From: Hyphomicrobiaceae bacterium UBA4118
GTDB lineage: Bacteria > Pseudomonadota > Alphaproteobacteria > Rhizobiales > Methyloligellaceae
Assembly (NCBI GenBank): GCA_002383105.1
Contig: DFXC01000190.1
Location: 5,216-36,864 of the forward strand
Length of the DNA: 31,649 nt
Direction: 5' to 3'
Program-made: the position numbers and the translations under genes
Notes under the pieces: generated by a model
The model's input: only the letters and a program-made list of their open reading frames with translations
Databases searched by the model: none
Told to the model about the DNA's origin: nothing
In this document: one piece after another, positions 1-8,773 of the stretch
How the letters are laid out: every line of letters begins with the position of its first letter
Position numbering within the stretch: position 1 is the stretch's first letter

Positions 1-11
1 GGGGTTCCCGC

Positions 12-1292
12 GTGAGCGTGGAGCGGTCAGAGCTCGCCAACGGCTTGACCGTGGTCAGTCACGCCATGGCTGAGGTCGAGACAGTGTCGCTCGGCATCTG
101 GATCGGCGCCGGGAGCCGCAGCGAGGGCCTTGGCGAGCATGGCGTCGCCCATTTCCTCGAGCATATGGCGTTCAAAGGGACCGCACGCCGCAGCGCCAAG
201 GACATCGCCGAGGAGATCGAGGCGGTCGGTGGCGAGCTCAACGCCGCGACCGGCGTGGACTCCACCGCCTATTACGCGCGCGTGCTGCGCAAGGATCTTC
301 CCCTCGCCCTCGACATCCTGAGCGACATCATCCTTACCCCGCGCTTCGATCGGAGCGAGCTTGCCCGCGAGCGCGACGTGATCCTGCAGGAGATCGCAGC
401 GTCCATGGATTCGCCCGAGGACATCGTGTTCGACCTCGTGCAGGAAGCGGCGTTTCCCGACCAGCCGGTCGGCAGACCGATCCTCGGCACCGCCGACAGC
501 GTGAGCCGCTTCAAGCGCGCCCATCTCGGCTGTTATCTCGCCGCCCAATATCACGGCCCTAACATGGTGCTGGTGGCCGCAGGCGCCGTCGATCATGCAG
601 CACTCGTCGCCGAGGCCGAGCGGCGCCTCATGTCGCTCGATGCGACGGCGACGCCCGATCCCAACGGCGCCGTCTATGGCGGCGGCGCCAAGCGCTCGGC
701 GAAGTCCTTCGAGCAGACCCATCTCGTGCTTGCCTTCGAGGCACCCCCCTACCGCCACGCCGATTATTTCACGGCGCAGATTTGCGCGGGCGCGCTCGGC
801 GGCGGCATGTCCTCGCGCCTATTCCAGGAGGTGCGGGAGCGGCGCGGGCTCTGCTACGCCATCTATTCCTTTTCCAGCGGGCTGTCCGACAGCGGCATGT
901 TCGCGATCCATGCAGCGGGCGGGCCCAATCGCGCGCACGAGCTGTTCGCCGTGATCCGCGACGAGCTGGTCAAGGCTGCCGAGGAGGGCTTCCGCGAGGA
1001 CGAGATCGCGCGCGTCAAGGCCCAGCTCAAAATGGGCCTGCTCGCGGGCCTCGAAAGCTCGAGCGCGCGGACCGAGCAACTCGCCCGGCAGATCCTCATC
1101 CATGGACGGCCGCTGTCGACGCAAGAGCTTCTCGATAAGGTTGAGGAGGTCGAAGCCTCCCACCTGCAAGCCTTGGTTGAGCGGCTGCTCGCCTCCCCGC
1201 TCAGCCTTGCCACGGTTGGGCCCATTCTTCATGTTGCAAGATTCGACGCAGTGGCGGAAAAATTCACGGTTCCGTCGAGCAAGGCCGCTTGA
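12..1292 (+). CDS. M16 family zinc metallopeptidase (processing-peptidase type)
   Basis: Zinc peptidase of the pitrilysin/mitochondrial-processing-peptidase family, 426 residues, the usual length of the one-chain bacterial proteins. The inverted zinc motif HFLEH lies at residues 47-51 and the third ligand is probably Glu127 in the RDVILQEI stretch, 76 residues after the motif, as the family requires. The C-terminal half (from about residue 220) is the second, non-catalytic M16 domain, with the R/Y-type segment around GLCYAIYSF. The start is a GTG at base 12. The frame stays open to the window edge, but family members begin just before the NGLTVV strand, so the gene is probably complete. It is followed after 19 bases by an acetyltransferase on the same strand, so co-transcription is likely. 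The physiological substrate is not known from sequence; cleavage of short or unfolded peptides is the family's general activity. Confidence 0.93.
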   Translation: MSVERSELANGLTVVSHAMAEVETVSLGIWIGAGSRSEGLGEHGVAHFLEHMAFKGTARRSAKDIAEEIEAVGGELNAATGVDSTAYYARVLRKDLPLALDILSDIILTPRFDRSELARERDVILQEIAASMDSPEDIVFDLVQEAAFPDQPVGRPILGTADSVSRFKRAHLGCYLAAQYHGPNMVLVAAGAVDHAALVAEAERRLMSLDATATPDPNGAVYGGGAKRSAKSFEQTHLVLAFEAPPYRHADYFTAQICAGALGGGMSSRLFQEVRERRGLCYAIYSFSSGLSDSGMFAIHAAGGPNRAHELFAVIRDELVKAAEEGFREDEIARVKAQLKMGLLAGLESSSARTEQLARQILIHGRPLSTQELLDKVEEVEASHLQALVERLLASPLSLATVGPILHVARFDAVAEKFTVPSSKAA

Positions 1293-1311
1293 AGAGGGTG
1301 CTATATAAGCC

Positions 1312-1899
1312 ATGGCGTTGTTGCGAGCCGCTTCTCCGAGCGATCTTGGGCCAGTCATCGAGTCCGAGTCCGTCATGTTGCGTACGCCGCAGACCTCCGA
1401 CTATCCCGCCTGGGCCGAGCTCAGGGCGGCGAGCCGCGATTTCCTGACGCCATGGGAGCCGCTTTGGGCCACCGACGAGCTCTCCCGCACCTCATTTCGC
1501 CGGCGCGTCCGCCACTACCTGCGCGATCTCCGCGAGGATGTGGGCTATGCCCTCTTCATCTTCGCCGCCGCGACCGAGTCTCTGGTCGGCGGGCTCACCC
1601 TATGCAACGTGCGCCGCGGCGTGACCCAGTCCTGCACGCTCGGCTATTGGATCGGCGCCCATTACGCCCATCAGGGCTACATGACGGCTGCCGTTCGCGC
1701 GGTCATCCCTTTCGTGTTCGATTCGCTCGAGCTGCACCGGCTGGAGGCGGCCTGCCTGCCGACCAACACGGCCTCGATCAAGCTTCTGGAGAAGACCGGG
1801 TTCAAGCGCGAGGGTCTCGCGCGCCGCTATTTGCGGATCAACGGCGTCTGGCAAGACCATCTGCTTTACGCGCTGCTTGACACCGATACGCGCCGCTAG
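1312..1899 (+). CDS. GNAT acetyltransferase, RimJ/RimL-like
   Basis: 195-residue GNAT N-acetyltransferase of the RimJ/RimL subgroup, which acetylates protein N-termini (ribosomal proteins S5 and L12 in E. coli) or small amines. The core is visible as the beta-4 strand GYWIG at 111-115, followed by the acetyl-CoA pyrophosphate loop region HYAHQGYMTAAV at 117-128. The later segment RLEAACLPTNTASIKLLEKTGF is cut here at its key residues: N and S before the LLEKTGF helix are typical of the family. The ATG at 1312 follows a GAGGG stretch by about 12 bases. A later ATG near 1376 is possible but would remove the N-terminal strand. It sits 19 bases after the M16 peptidase and about 107 bases before the PAS-GGDEF-EAL gene on the same strand. 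The specific substrate is not determinable. Confidence 0.88.
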   Translation: MALLRAASPSDLGPVIESESVMLRTPQTSDYPAWAELRAASRDFLTPWEPLWATDELSRTSFRRRVRHYLRDLREDVGYALFIFAAATESLVGGLTLCNVRRGVTQSCTLGYWIGAHYAHQGYMTAAVRAVIPFVFDSLELHRLEAACLPTNTASIKLLEKTGFKREGLARRYLRINGVWQDHLLYALLDTDTRR

Positions 1900-2006
1900 G
1901 CGCCGGACGGGCAGGCGCTGAAGAAGACGGGGGAGGAATGGCGGAGTTAAGCGCCTCATTGCGAGGTGGAGCAGCGCCTTCCCGGCACCGATGGCAGGAA
2001 GGGCGG

Positions 2007-4997
2007 ATGAACGCGCTTGTCCGCGCCATTTTTATTGCGCTCCTCGTCCTGCCTGCCGGCCTCGCCCACGCCATCGAGGCGATCTCCGTGCAGCCGGAGC
2101 AGGAGAAGGTCGACATCACCGCCAAGGGCGAGCTCTATGAGGGCCGCGGCGACAAGCTCCAGATCGAAACCGCGCCCGGCCCCGACGGTTATATCGGCCG
2201 CATGGCGGTGCAGGCCTCCACCCCCGGCACCAATCCGGGCTGGCTCGTCTTTGCCCTGTCGAACCCGACGTCAGAGCGCATCGTGCGATGGCTGGTAGCG
2301 CCGCGTTACACGCTCGCCGATTCGCGGGTGTTCTGGCCGGAGCTCGATGCGGGCCGCGTTTCCGCCGTCACCCCCTCGCTCGGCTTCCGCCCCGAGCCGC
2401 TCAAGAGCGACCGCGCCGACATGTTCCGGCTCAACCTCGAGCCGGGGCAGACCATCACCTTCGCCGCCGAGATGAGCTCGGCCCAGGTGCCGCGGTTGAC
2501 GCTATGGGACCCTAACGCCTACCAGTCTAAGCAGCAGGACCGCATGTTGTTCAACGGCGTGCTGCTCGGCATCACTGGGCTGCTCGCCATCTTTCTCACC
2601 GCCATCTTCGCCGCCAACCACCGGGCCATCTTCCCGGCCACGGCGCTGGTCGCCTGGGCGGCGCTCGCTTATTTCTGCGTCGACTTCGGCTTCTGGAACA
2701 AGCTGTTCCCGGTCGGGCCCGACCGCACCGCGCTGTACCGCGCCGCCGCGGAAGCCGGGCTTGCGGCAAGCCTCGTTCTCTTCCTTTACGCGTTCCTCCG
2801 CATCGGGCTCTGGCATGTCTGGATCAGGACCTTGTTCTGGTGCTGGATCGCCGCGCAGTTCGGTCTCATCTTCGTCGCCATCGTCGATCCGGCGTTCGCC
2901 TCGGGCCTTGCCCGCGCCTCGACGTTGGCAATAGCCGGCGTCGGCACCGGCCTCATCGCCTATCTTGCGCTGCGCGGCCAGGACAGGGCGCTCGCCTTGA
3001 TTCCGAGTTGGATGCTGCTCGTCGTCTGGCTGTTCGGGGCGGCCATGGTCGTGCTCGGCAAGCTCTCCGGTGACGTGGTCATCTCGGGCCTGGTCGCCGG
3101 GCTCGTCCTCATTCTCGTGCTGCTCGGCTTCACCGTCACGCAATTCGCCTTCCGCTCGACCGCGGGCGCGCTCAATTTGGGTCCGCCGAGCCTCGTGCAG
3201 GTGAAGTCGCTCGCCGTCGACGGTTCCGGCGCCTACATCTTCCAGTGGCACGCCGGCAAGCACCTCATCACCGTGGCGAGCGAGGTGGAGAAGGAGCTTG
3301 GGCTCGATCCCGGCAGCCTCACTCTCCCGGTCGAGGAATTCCTCCAGCACATGCACAATTCCGACCGCGAGCGCTTCCGGCTGATGCTCTGGTCGCTACA
3401 GGAGAAGCAGGGCGGCGACCTGCAGATCGATTTCCGCCTGAGGCGCCACGACGGCACCTATCTCTGGTACGACCTCCGCGGCCATGCGACGCCGAGCGAC
3501 AATGCGCGGCTGTTGCGCTTCGTCGGGCTGATGCGCGACGTGACGAGCCTCAAGCGGTCGCATGAGCGGCTGATGCACGACGCCGTGCATGACAGCCTGA
3601 CGGGGCTCCCCAACCGCGAGCTGTTCATGGACCGGCTTTCAGGGGCGATCACGAGGTCGCGCGAGGGCCAGGCCAACCGCCCCACCGTGATCTTCATCGA
3701 CATCGACCGCTTCAAGAACGTCAACAAGAGCTTTGGCCTCGTCATCGGCGACAGCATGCTGCTGACCCTCGGGCGGCGGCTGAGCCGCCACCTCAACCCG
3801 CAAGACACGCTCGCCCGTCTCGGCGGCGACCAATTCGCCATTTTGCTCATCTCCGAGACCGACCCGCACCACGTGGCGACGCTTGCTGAGCGTGTCAGGC
3901 GGGCGCTGCGCACCCCCATGAAGATCAGCGCCAAGGAGATCGTGCTCACCGCCTCGATCGGCATCGTCGTCCATGACGGGAGCCAGGTGACCGGACAGGA
4001 CATGCTCCGCGAGGGCGAGATCGCCATGCTCAGGGCCAAGCGCGGCGGCGCCGACCGCATCGAGATCTTCAATCCCTCCATGCGCGGCGAGGATGAGAGC
4101 CGACTTCCGCTGGAAAGCGATCTCCGCAAGGCGCTCGAGCGCCAGCAAATCGCCGTGCTCTATCAACCGATTACCCGGCTCGCCTCCAACCAGCTTGCCG
4201 GCTTCGAGGCGTTGCTGCGCTGGGACCATCCGACGCGCGGGCGGCTCGGCGCCGAGGACTTCATCCCGCTCGCCGAGGAGACTGGGATGATCGTCGAGCT
4301 CGGCAGCTATGTGTTGAGCAAGGCGTTGGAGGAGGCCGCCGGCTGGCACAAGGTTCTGCCGCGCGACCGCGATCCCCTCTTCGTCAGCGTCAACGTGTCG
4401 AGCCGCCAGCTCTTCCGCCAGGACATGGTGCAGGAGATCAGGCTGATGCTGGCGCGCGAGGCGGTGCCCAGGGGGACGCTCAAGCTCGAGATCACCGAGT
4501 CGCTCGTCATGGAGAATCCCGAGCGCGCCGTCGAGATCCTAACCTGGCTCAAGACCTTCGGCGCGAGCCTCGCGCTTGACGACTTCGGCACCGGCTACTG
4601 CTCATTGAGCTATCTGCACCGCTTCCCCTGCGACACCATCAAGGTGGACCGCTCGCTCGTCCGCGACAGCGGCCTCAACGGCTCGACCCCGCTCATCCTC
4701 CGCTCGATCATCGCGCTCGCGCACGAGCTCGGCAAGGAGGTGGTGGCGGAAGGGGTGGAGACGGCGGCCGACGCTAGCTATCTCCGCTCCATCGGCTGCG
4801 AGTACGGCCAGGGCTATTATTACGGCGAGCCGATGGCGGCCAAGGACGTGGGCAGCCTGCTCGCCGCTCTCGCCAGCCACCGCAAGCGCAAGGACCGTGA
4901 GCGCGCCCGCGAGCCTCAGACGCCTAAGGGTCTTGAGGTGCAAGCTCCGGGTGCTACGATTCTGAAGGCTCTGCCCGCGCCTGGCGCTTCCTCTTAG
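2007..4997 (+). CDS. Membrane PAS-GGDEF-EAL cyclic-di-GMP signalling protein
   Basis: 996-residue multidomain signalling protein. In order: signal peptide (1 to about 23, ending AHA), a periplasmic beta domain (about 25-175) resembling 7TMR-DISM sensor modules, a multi-pass membrane region (about 180-385), a PAS domain (about 400-520), GGDEF (about 530-690) and EAL (about 710-960). The GGDEF signature reads GGDQF at 606-610 and the upstream inhibitory-site motif RxxD is NPQD, so cyclase activity is doubtful. The EAL module keeps EALLRW (E at 734), DDFGTGY, EGVET and QGYY, so phosphodiesterase activity is likely. The frame opens upstream at 1938, but that ATG has its GGAGG only one base away. 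The ATG at 2007 has AGGAAGG at a proper distance and opens a clean signal peptide, so 2007 is preferred. Its stop overlaps the convergent yqgE-like gene by four bases. Confidence 0.9.
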   Translation: MNALVRAIFIALLVLPAGLAHAIEAISVQPEQEKVDITAKGELYEGRGDKLQIETAPGPDGYIGRMAVQASTPGTNPGWLVFALSNPTSERIVRWLVAPRYTLADSRVFWPELDAGRVSAVTPSLGFRPEPLKSDRADMFRLNLEPGQTITFAAEMSSAQVPRLTLWDPNAYQSKQQDRMLFNGVLLGITGLLAIFLTAIFAANHRAIFPATALVAWAALAYFCVDFGFWNKLFPVGPDRTALYRAAAEAGLAASLVLFLYAFLRIGLWHVWIRTLFWCWIAAQFGLIFVAIVDPAFASGLARASTLAIAGVGTGLIAYLALRGQDRALALIPSWMLLVVWLFGAAMVVLGKLSGDVVISGLVAGLVLILVLLGFTVTQFAFRSTAGALNLGPPSLVQVKSLAVDGSGAYIFQWHAGKHLITVASEVEKELGLDPGSLTLPVEEFLQHMHNSDRERFRLMLWSLQEKQGGDLQIDFRLRRHDGTYLWYDLRGHATPSDNARLLRFVGLMRDVTSLKRSHERLMHDAVHDSLTGLPNRELFMDRLSGAITRSREGQANRPTVIFIDIDRFKNVNKSFGLVIGDSMLLTLGRRLSRHLNPQDTLARLGGDQFAILLISETDPHHVATLAERVRRALRTPMKISAKEIVLTASIGIVVHDGSQVTGQDMLREGEIAMLRAKRGGADRIEIFNPSMRGEDESRLPLESDLRKALERQQIAVLYQPITRLASNQLAGFEALLRWDHPTRGRLGAEDFIPLAEETGMIVELGSYVLSKALEEAAGWHKVLPRDRDPLFVSVNVSSRQLFRQDMVQEIRLMLAREAVPRGTLKLEITESLVMENPERAVEILTWLKTFGASLALDDFGTGYCSLSYLHRFPCDTIKVDRSLVRDSGLNGSTPLILRSIIALAHELGKEVVAEGVETAADASYLRSIGCEYGQGYYYGEPMAAKDVGSLLAALASHRKRKDRERAREPQTPKGLEVQAPGATILKALPAPGASS

Positions 4998-5608
4998 GCG
5001 TGGCCTGCATCGTTGACGAGGCGGATCGGATCGATCCCGATCTTACCTAAGGCGCGGGTATATTTGCGGTCGACCTGCGGATCGAAAATGATCTCAGGAT
5101 CGGCCGGGCAATTGAGCCAGCCATTGGCCTGGATCTCGCTTTCGAGCTGGCCCGGCGCCCAGCCGGCATAACCCAGCGCCAGCAGCGCCTTGTCGGGGCC
5201 CGTGCCCTTGGCGATGTCGCGCAAGATGTCGATGGTGGCGGTGAGGCAGACGCTTTCGTCGATGGGAAGCGTGCTCTCGGCCTTGAAATAGTCGGCGCTG
5301 TGCAGCACGAAGCCGCGCCCCGTTTCGACCGGGCCGCCGAGATGCACCGCCATGCCGGTCAAGCCGGCCGGCAGCCTGATGCGCTCTTGCGGCGGCACGA
5401 TGTTGAGCTGCTCGAGGAGTTCGGTGAAGCTGATATTGGGCGCGCGCTGATTGATGATGATGCCCATGGCGCCGTCCGCCGAGTGCGCGCAGATATAGAT
5501 GACGGAGCGGGCAAAGCGCGGGTCGCCCATTGCCGGCATGGCGATGAGCAGCTGGCCGTCGAGATGGAGGTCACGTTGCTGCCGTGACTGTGAGCTGCGC
5601 GCGGGCAT
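4994..5608 (-). CDS. YqgE/AlgH family protein (UPF0301)
   Basis: 204-residue member of the UPF0301 (YqgE/AlgH) family, a compact cytosolic alpha/beta protein of unsettled biochemical function that in pseudomonads was linked to alginate regulation. Recognised from the N-terminal block [19 protein letters not shown] (residues about 18-36), the GAMGIIINQ strand, the [13 protein letters not shown] block and the C-terminal [13 protein letters not shown] block, all in family order and spacing. The ATG start leaves a polar N-terminal extension before the conserved block, common in rhizobial members. The stop codon shares four bases with the stop of the convergent EAL gene. The next gene on the opposite strand encodes a DsbD N-domain protein, so the intergenic region 5609-5787 holds divergent promoters. 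Function is not assigned. Confidence 0.92.
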   Translation of the reverse strand: MPARSSQSRQQRDLHLDGQLLIAMPAMGDPRFARSVIYICAHSADGAMGIIINQRAPNISFTELLEQLNIVPPQERIRLPAGLTGMAVHLGGPVETGRGFVLHSADYFKAESTLPIDESVCLTATIDILRDIAKGTGPDKALLALGYAGWAPGQLESEIQANGWLNCPADPEIIFDPQVDRKYTRALGKIGIDPIRLVNDAGHA

Positions 5609-5787
5609 GTGACCAGAGTACAGGAGTTCTGCCCCTTGGGAAGAGGCAATGCTCCATTAACGCGGAGCCGAGGTTTTTCGCCGCATGATGGCTCACAAAA
5701 GCGTGAGACTTTGCCGCGCTGCTTGAGGTCGCGCGGCGCGATTCCTGAGGCTAGAGTTGCGGCCCGACGCTTCGGTCTTCATTGGAA

Positions 5788-6669
5788 ATGATGATGATGT
5801 CTGTTTGCTTTCACCGCGTTGCCGCTCTGTGTCATTTTGGCCCCGCCTTTGGCGCAATCTTGAGCGTCGCCTGCACAAGCGCCGCGCTTACGGCGATCGC
5901 AAGCACTTCGCCCTGGGTCGCCTCGACCAATTCGAAAGTGCGGCTCGTCTCTGGCGCGCTCGATCTTGACGGCAAGCCGACGCTGGTTGCCGGCGTTCAG
6001 CTTCGCATGGACGGCGGCTGGAAGACCTATTGGAAGAACCCCGGAGATTCCGGCGTGCCGCCGACCTTCGATTGGTCGGGCTCGAACAACCTGAAGCACG
6101 CCGAGGTGCTCTATCCCGCGCCGCATCGCATTGCCGACGCGAACGGCACGGCGATCGGCTATGACGACGAGATCGTCTTTCCCGTCAAGCTCACCCCTGA
6201 GCGGGAAGGGGAGCCTATCGAGCTCAAGCTCGCCCTGAATTTCGGCCTCTGCAAGGATCTGTGCATCCCGAACGATGTCAGCCTCGCTCTTGAGCTTCCC
6301 GCCGATGCCGCCTCGCATCGCGGCGATGCGGCCTTGCTTGAAAGCGCGCTTGCCCGCGTGCCGAAGCCTGCCGCGCCTGAAGCGCTGCCGAGGGTGGAGG
6401 CCGTCACCGCCAATGTTGACGGCGCCAAGCCAGAGCTTCTCATCGACGCACTCTTTCCCCCCGATGCCACCGGGACCGACCTCTTCATCGACGGCGGCGA
6501 GACCTACGTTCCGGTGCCGATGCCGGTCAGGCCTCTGGCCGGCGGCAAGCAGCGCTTCGCCGTCGCCTTCGCCTCTCCCGGAGAAGCGGCTTCCATCAAG
6601 GGCAAGTCTTTGACGCTGACGCTGGTCTCCGACGGCGGCTCGAGCGATACGGCTTGGACGGCGGAGTAG
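5788..6669 (+). CDS. DsbD N-terminal-domain-like periplasmic protein
   Basis: Exported protein of about 293 residues related to the N-terminal immunoglobulin-like domain of the thiol:disulfide interchange protein DsbD, which hands electrons to periplasmic partners. The conserved block GGWKTYWKNPGDSG is followed by a CKDLC cysteine pair, placed as in family members just before CIPN; these two cysteines are the likely redox centre. No membrane DsbD core or thioredoxin domain follows, so it is a stand-alone periplasmic module. The N-terminus contains a hydrophobic segment (GAILSVACTSAALTA) that serves as signal peptide. Four consecutive ATG codons at 5788-5799 leave the start uncertain: GGAA at 5784-5787 would best serve the third or fourth ATG. 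An in-frame TTG at 5782 also exists. Peroxiredoxin follows about 175 bases later, after two palindromic repeats, which fits a redox theme. Confidence 0.82.
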   Translation: MMMMSVCFHRVAALCHFGPAFGAILSVACTSAALTAIASTSPWVASTNSKVRLVSGALDLDGKPTLVAGVQLRMDGGWKTYWKNPGDSGVPPTFDWSGSNNLKHAEVLYPAPHRIADANGTAIGYDDEIVFPVKLTPEREGEPIELKLALNFGLCKDLCIPNDVSLALELPADAASHRGDAALLESALARVPKPAAPEALPRVEAVTANVDGAKPELLIDALFPPDATGTDLFIDGGETYVPVPMPVRPLAGGKQRFAVAFASPGEAASIKGKSLTLTLVSDGGSSDTAWTAE

Positions 6670-6672
6670 GGG

Positions 6673-6718
6673 CCTCGTGGTTCGAGACGCGGGCTGGCGC
6701 CCGCTCCTCACCATGAGG
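6673..6718. repeat. Palindromic intergenic repeat, copy 1 (rhizobial REP-like)
   Basis: Imperfect palindrome: CCTCGTGGTTCGAGACGCGG pairs with a right arm ending CTCCTCACCATGAGG, with the loop at about 6693-6700. Elements with CCTCA...GAGG outer arms and a CTCGA inner block are widespread between genes in Rhizobiales. It starts 3 bases after the DsbD-like stop codon, so it may protect or terminate that transcript. Confidence 0.75.
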
Positions 6719-6725
6719 ATTGATT

Positions 6726-6767
6726 CCTCACCCTGAGGGGGCCGAAGGCCCGCCTCGAAGGGTGAGG
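6726..6767. repeat. Palindromic intergenic repeat, copy 2 (rhizobial REP-like)
   Basis: Second palindrome seven bases after the first: left arm CCTCACCCTGAGGGGGCC, loop GAA, right arm GGCCCGCCTCGAAGGGTGAGG (given as two parts: GGCCCGCC and TCGAAGGGTGAGG). The outer seven base pairs CCTCACC/GGTGAGG are perfect, and the GGGCC/GGCCC core adds a strong stem. Its order of arms is inverted relative to copy 1, so the two are head to head, a common clustered form. Confidence 0.78.
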
Positions 6768-6844
6768 CACGCATCTTGGCCCTCGTCACCGAAGCCGGTA
6801 TGGTGCCCACCAACCACAGCGGAAGTTTTTCACGGAGGAGCCCC

Positions 6845-7330
6845 ATGGCCATCACAATCGGAGACCGCCTGCCCGAGGCCACCTTCAGGGTCATGAGCCC
6901 CGACGGGATCAAGACGCTGACCACGGCCGAGGTGTTCGGCGGCAAGCGGGTGGTGCTGTTCGCGGTGCCCGGCGCCTTCACCCCCACCTGTCATCTGAAG
7001 CACCTTCCGGGCTTCATCGAGAGCGCCAGCGACTTCAAGAAGCAGGGCATCGACACCGTGGCTTGCGTCGCCGTGAACGACCCTTTCGTGCTCGGCGCCT
7101 GGGAGGAAGCGTCTGGCAGCAAGGGCAAGGTACTGTTCCTGTCGGATGGGAATGCCGAGTTCACCAAGAAGATCGGCATGGATTTCGACGGCAGCGGCGT
7201 CGGTCTCGGCACCCGCTCCAAGCGCTACGCCGCATTCGTCGACGACGGCGTGGTCAAGGTGCTGAATGTCGAGGACTCTCCCGGCGTCGCCGATGCCAGC
7301 ACCGCCGCCAAGATCCTCAACGCGCTTTAG
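6845..7330 (+). CDS. Peroxiredoxin, Prx5-like (AhpC/TSA superfamily)
   Basis: 161-residue peroxiredoxin of the Prx5 type that reduces hydrogen peroxide and organic hydroperoxides using thiol donors. The peroxidatic cysteine is Cys49 in PGAFTPTC (42-49). The [10 protein letters not shown] block and the [10 protein letters not shown] block with its conserved arginine are present. The ATG at 6845 is chosen because AGGAGCCCC directly precedes it (GGAG 7-8 bases upstream) and because the protein then begins at the family's normal N-terminus [11 protein letters not shown] longer frame opens at 6776 but runs through the end of the palindromic repeat region and lacks a ribosome site. The 3' end overlaps the convergent rnhA gene by 14 bases. 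Likely cytosolic; works with the general thiol pool, possibly glutaredoxin/glutathione. Confidence 0.93.
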   Translation: MAITIGDRLPEATFRVMSPDGIKTLTTAEVFGGKRVVLFAVPGAFTPTCHLKHLPGFIESASDFKKQGIDTVACVAVNDPFVLGAWEEASGSKGKVLFLSDGNAEFTKKIGMDFDGSGVGLGTRSKRYAAFVDDGVVKVLNVEDSPGVADASTAAKILNAL

Positions 7331-7808
7331 CCGTCGTCCCCCCGGCTCCGTGGCGGTCGCCGAGAAACGGCGCCATGCCTTCGCGTGCGAGCTCGTCGGC
7401 GCGCTCGTTCGCGTCATGGCCGTGATGGCCTTTGACCCAGTGCCAGCGCACCGTGTGGCGGAGGGCGGCCTTCTCCAGCCGCTCCCATAGCTCGGCGTTT
7501 TTCACCGGCTTGCGGTCGGCGGTGCGCCAGCCGTTCTTCTTCCAGCTCTTGATCCAGCTCGTGATGCCGCCCTTGAGGTAATTCGAGTCCGTGTAGAGTT
7601 CGACGTCAGAGGGAGACTTCAGCGCTTCCAGAGCCTCGATCGCCGCGGTGAGCTCCATGCGGTTGTTGGTCGACACCTGCTCTCCGCCCTTGAGCTCCTT
7701 GCAGTGCGCACCGGATTGGAGGATCGCGCCCCAGCCGCCAGGCCCCGGATTTCCCGAGCAGGCGCCGTCGGTATGAATGATCACCTTGGGCCGCGCCGTC
7801 ACGCTCAA
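7317..7808 (-). CDS. rnhA: Ribonuclease HI
   Basis: 163-residue RNase HI, which cuts the RNA strand of RNA-DNA hybrids such as R-loops and Okazaki primers. The four catalytic carboxylates are visible: Asp14 ([10 protein letters not shown]), Glu52 ([11 protein letters not shown]), Asp74 (YTDSNYL) and Asp138 (ANERADELA). The flexible-loop histidine is in [14 protein letters not shown] at about 128. The start is a TTG whose last bases overlap the thrB stop (TTGA), so translation is probably coupled to thrB; a GTG two codons later is the alternative. The C-terminal tail is GTTAKAR and the last 14 bases overlap the peroxiredoxin gene from the other strand. The rnhA-thrB-ispH order is a familiar alphaproteobacterial cluster. 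Confidence 0.96.
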   Translation of the reverse strand: MSVTARPKVIIHTDGACSGNPGPGGWGAILQSGAHCKELKGGEQVSTNNRMELTAAIEALEALKSPSDVELYTDSNYLKGGITSWIKSWKKNGWRTADRKPVKNAELWERLEKAALRHTVRWHWVKGHHGHDANERADELAREGMAPFLGDRHGAGGTTAKAR

Positions 7809-8773
7809 TGCTCCCCAAGCCCGTAATCGCGGTAGGACTTGACCCGCTGGTGGAAGCGGAGCTTCCGCAGATACTCGTTGGGGTCCTTGGCCTTCACCAG
7901 CGCGTTGGCGTCGGTGTTGAGCAGATCATAGGTGCGCGTCAACAGGAAGCGGAGCGCAGCACCGCGCGCCAGCGTCGGCAGCCATTCAAGCTCGGCAGGA
8001 CTCAGCGGCCGCACGCTTTCATAAGCCTGCAGCAGCGCCCGCGCCTTGGTCACGTTGAAGCTGCCGTCGGGCTCGAAGCACCAGGCGTTGAGGCAGACGG
8101 CGACGTCATAGGCGAGCTTGTCGTTGCAGGCGAAATAGAAGTCGATCAGGCCCGACAGCTTATCGCCGAGAAAGAAGACATTGTCGGGGAAGAGGTCAGC
8201 ATGGATCACCCCTTGCGGCAGATCGGCCGGCCAGTGCTGCTCGAGATGAAGCAGCTCCTTGTCGATCTCGCGCGCAAGCCCCGGCGTCACGTTATCGGCA
8301 CCGCTGCCGATTGAGGCGAACAGCGCGGCCCAGCCCGGCAGCGACAGGCTGTTGGCCCGGTGCATGGGGAAGTCGGCGCCGTCCACATGAAAGCGCGCAA
8401 GCGCCTCGCCGAGGCCTGAGCAATGCCCGATGCCTGGTCGCCGCACCCACAAGCCTTCGAGGAAGGTGATGAGCGCCGCCGGCCTCCCGGCAAGCTCTTT
8501 CAGCGTGCGGCCTTCGCGGTCGCGGACGGGAAGCGGGCAGGTGATGCCGCGGGCGGCCAGATGCTCCATCAGCGCGAGGAAATAGGGGAGGTCCTGCCGC
8601 GCCACCCGCTTCTCGTAAAGCGTGAGGATGTAGCGCCCGGTCTCGGTGTGAACGAGGTAGTTCGAGTTCTCGACGCCCTCGGCGATGCCCTTGAAGGAAG
8701 TAAGCCCGCCGATGGCGTAGCTTGCGATGAAGGCCTCGAGCTCTTCGTCAGAGACGTCGGTATAGACGGCCAT
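7805..8773 (-). CDS. thrB: Homoserine kinase (ThrB, APH-fold type)
   Basis: 322-residue homoserine kinase of the aminoglycoside-phosphotransferase fold found in alphaproteobacteria, not the GHMP-kinase ThrB of E. coli. It phosphorylates homoserine for threonine synthesis. The N-terminus ([19 protein letters not shown]) and the GVENSNYLV nucleotide-loop segment at 33-41 are typical. The catalytic loop HADLFPDN (191-198) holds the base Asp193 and Asn198. IDFYF follows at 210-214, with the metal-binding Asp211. The start ATG directly abuts the ispH stop codon and the stop overlaps the rnhA start, so the three genes form one operon transcribed leftward. Confidence 0.96.
   Translation of the reverse strand: MAVYTDVSDEELEAFIASYAIGGLTSFKGIAEGVENSNYLVHTETGRYILTLYEKRVARQDLPYFLALMEHLAARGITCPLPVRDREGRTLKELAGRPAALITFLEGLWVRRPGIGHCSGLGEALARFHVDGADFPMHRANSLSLPGWAALFASIGSGADNVTPGLAREIDKELLHLEQHWPADLPQGVIHADLFPDNVFFLGDKLSGLIDFYFACNDKLAYDVAVCLNAWCFEPDGSFNVTKARALLQAYESVRPLSPAELEWLPTLARGAALRFLLTRTYDLLNTDANALVKAKDPNEYLRKLRFHQRVKSYRDYGLGEH

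Noticed and set aside
1938..2006. Upstream start of the PAS-GGDEF-EAL gene at 1938
   Set aside because: The ribosome site there is one base from the ATG, and the added 23 residues would bury the signal peptide; ATG 2007 is better placed.
2502..3356. 284-residue minus-strand frame inside the EAL gene
   Set aside because: Opposite a continuous membrane and PAS region; Glu/Gly/Asp/Arg-rich shadow composition.
5779..6987. 402-residue minus-strand frame opposite the DsbD-like and peroxiredoxin genes
   Set aside because: It is antisense to two clear genes and crosses the palindromic repeats; its composition is the shadow of high-GC codons.
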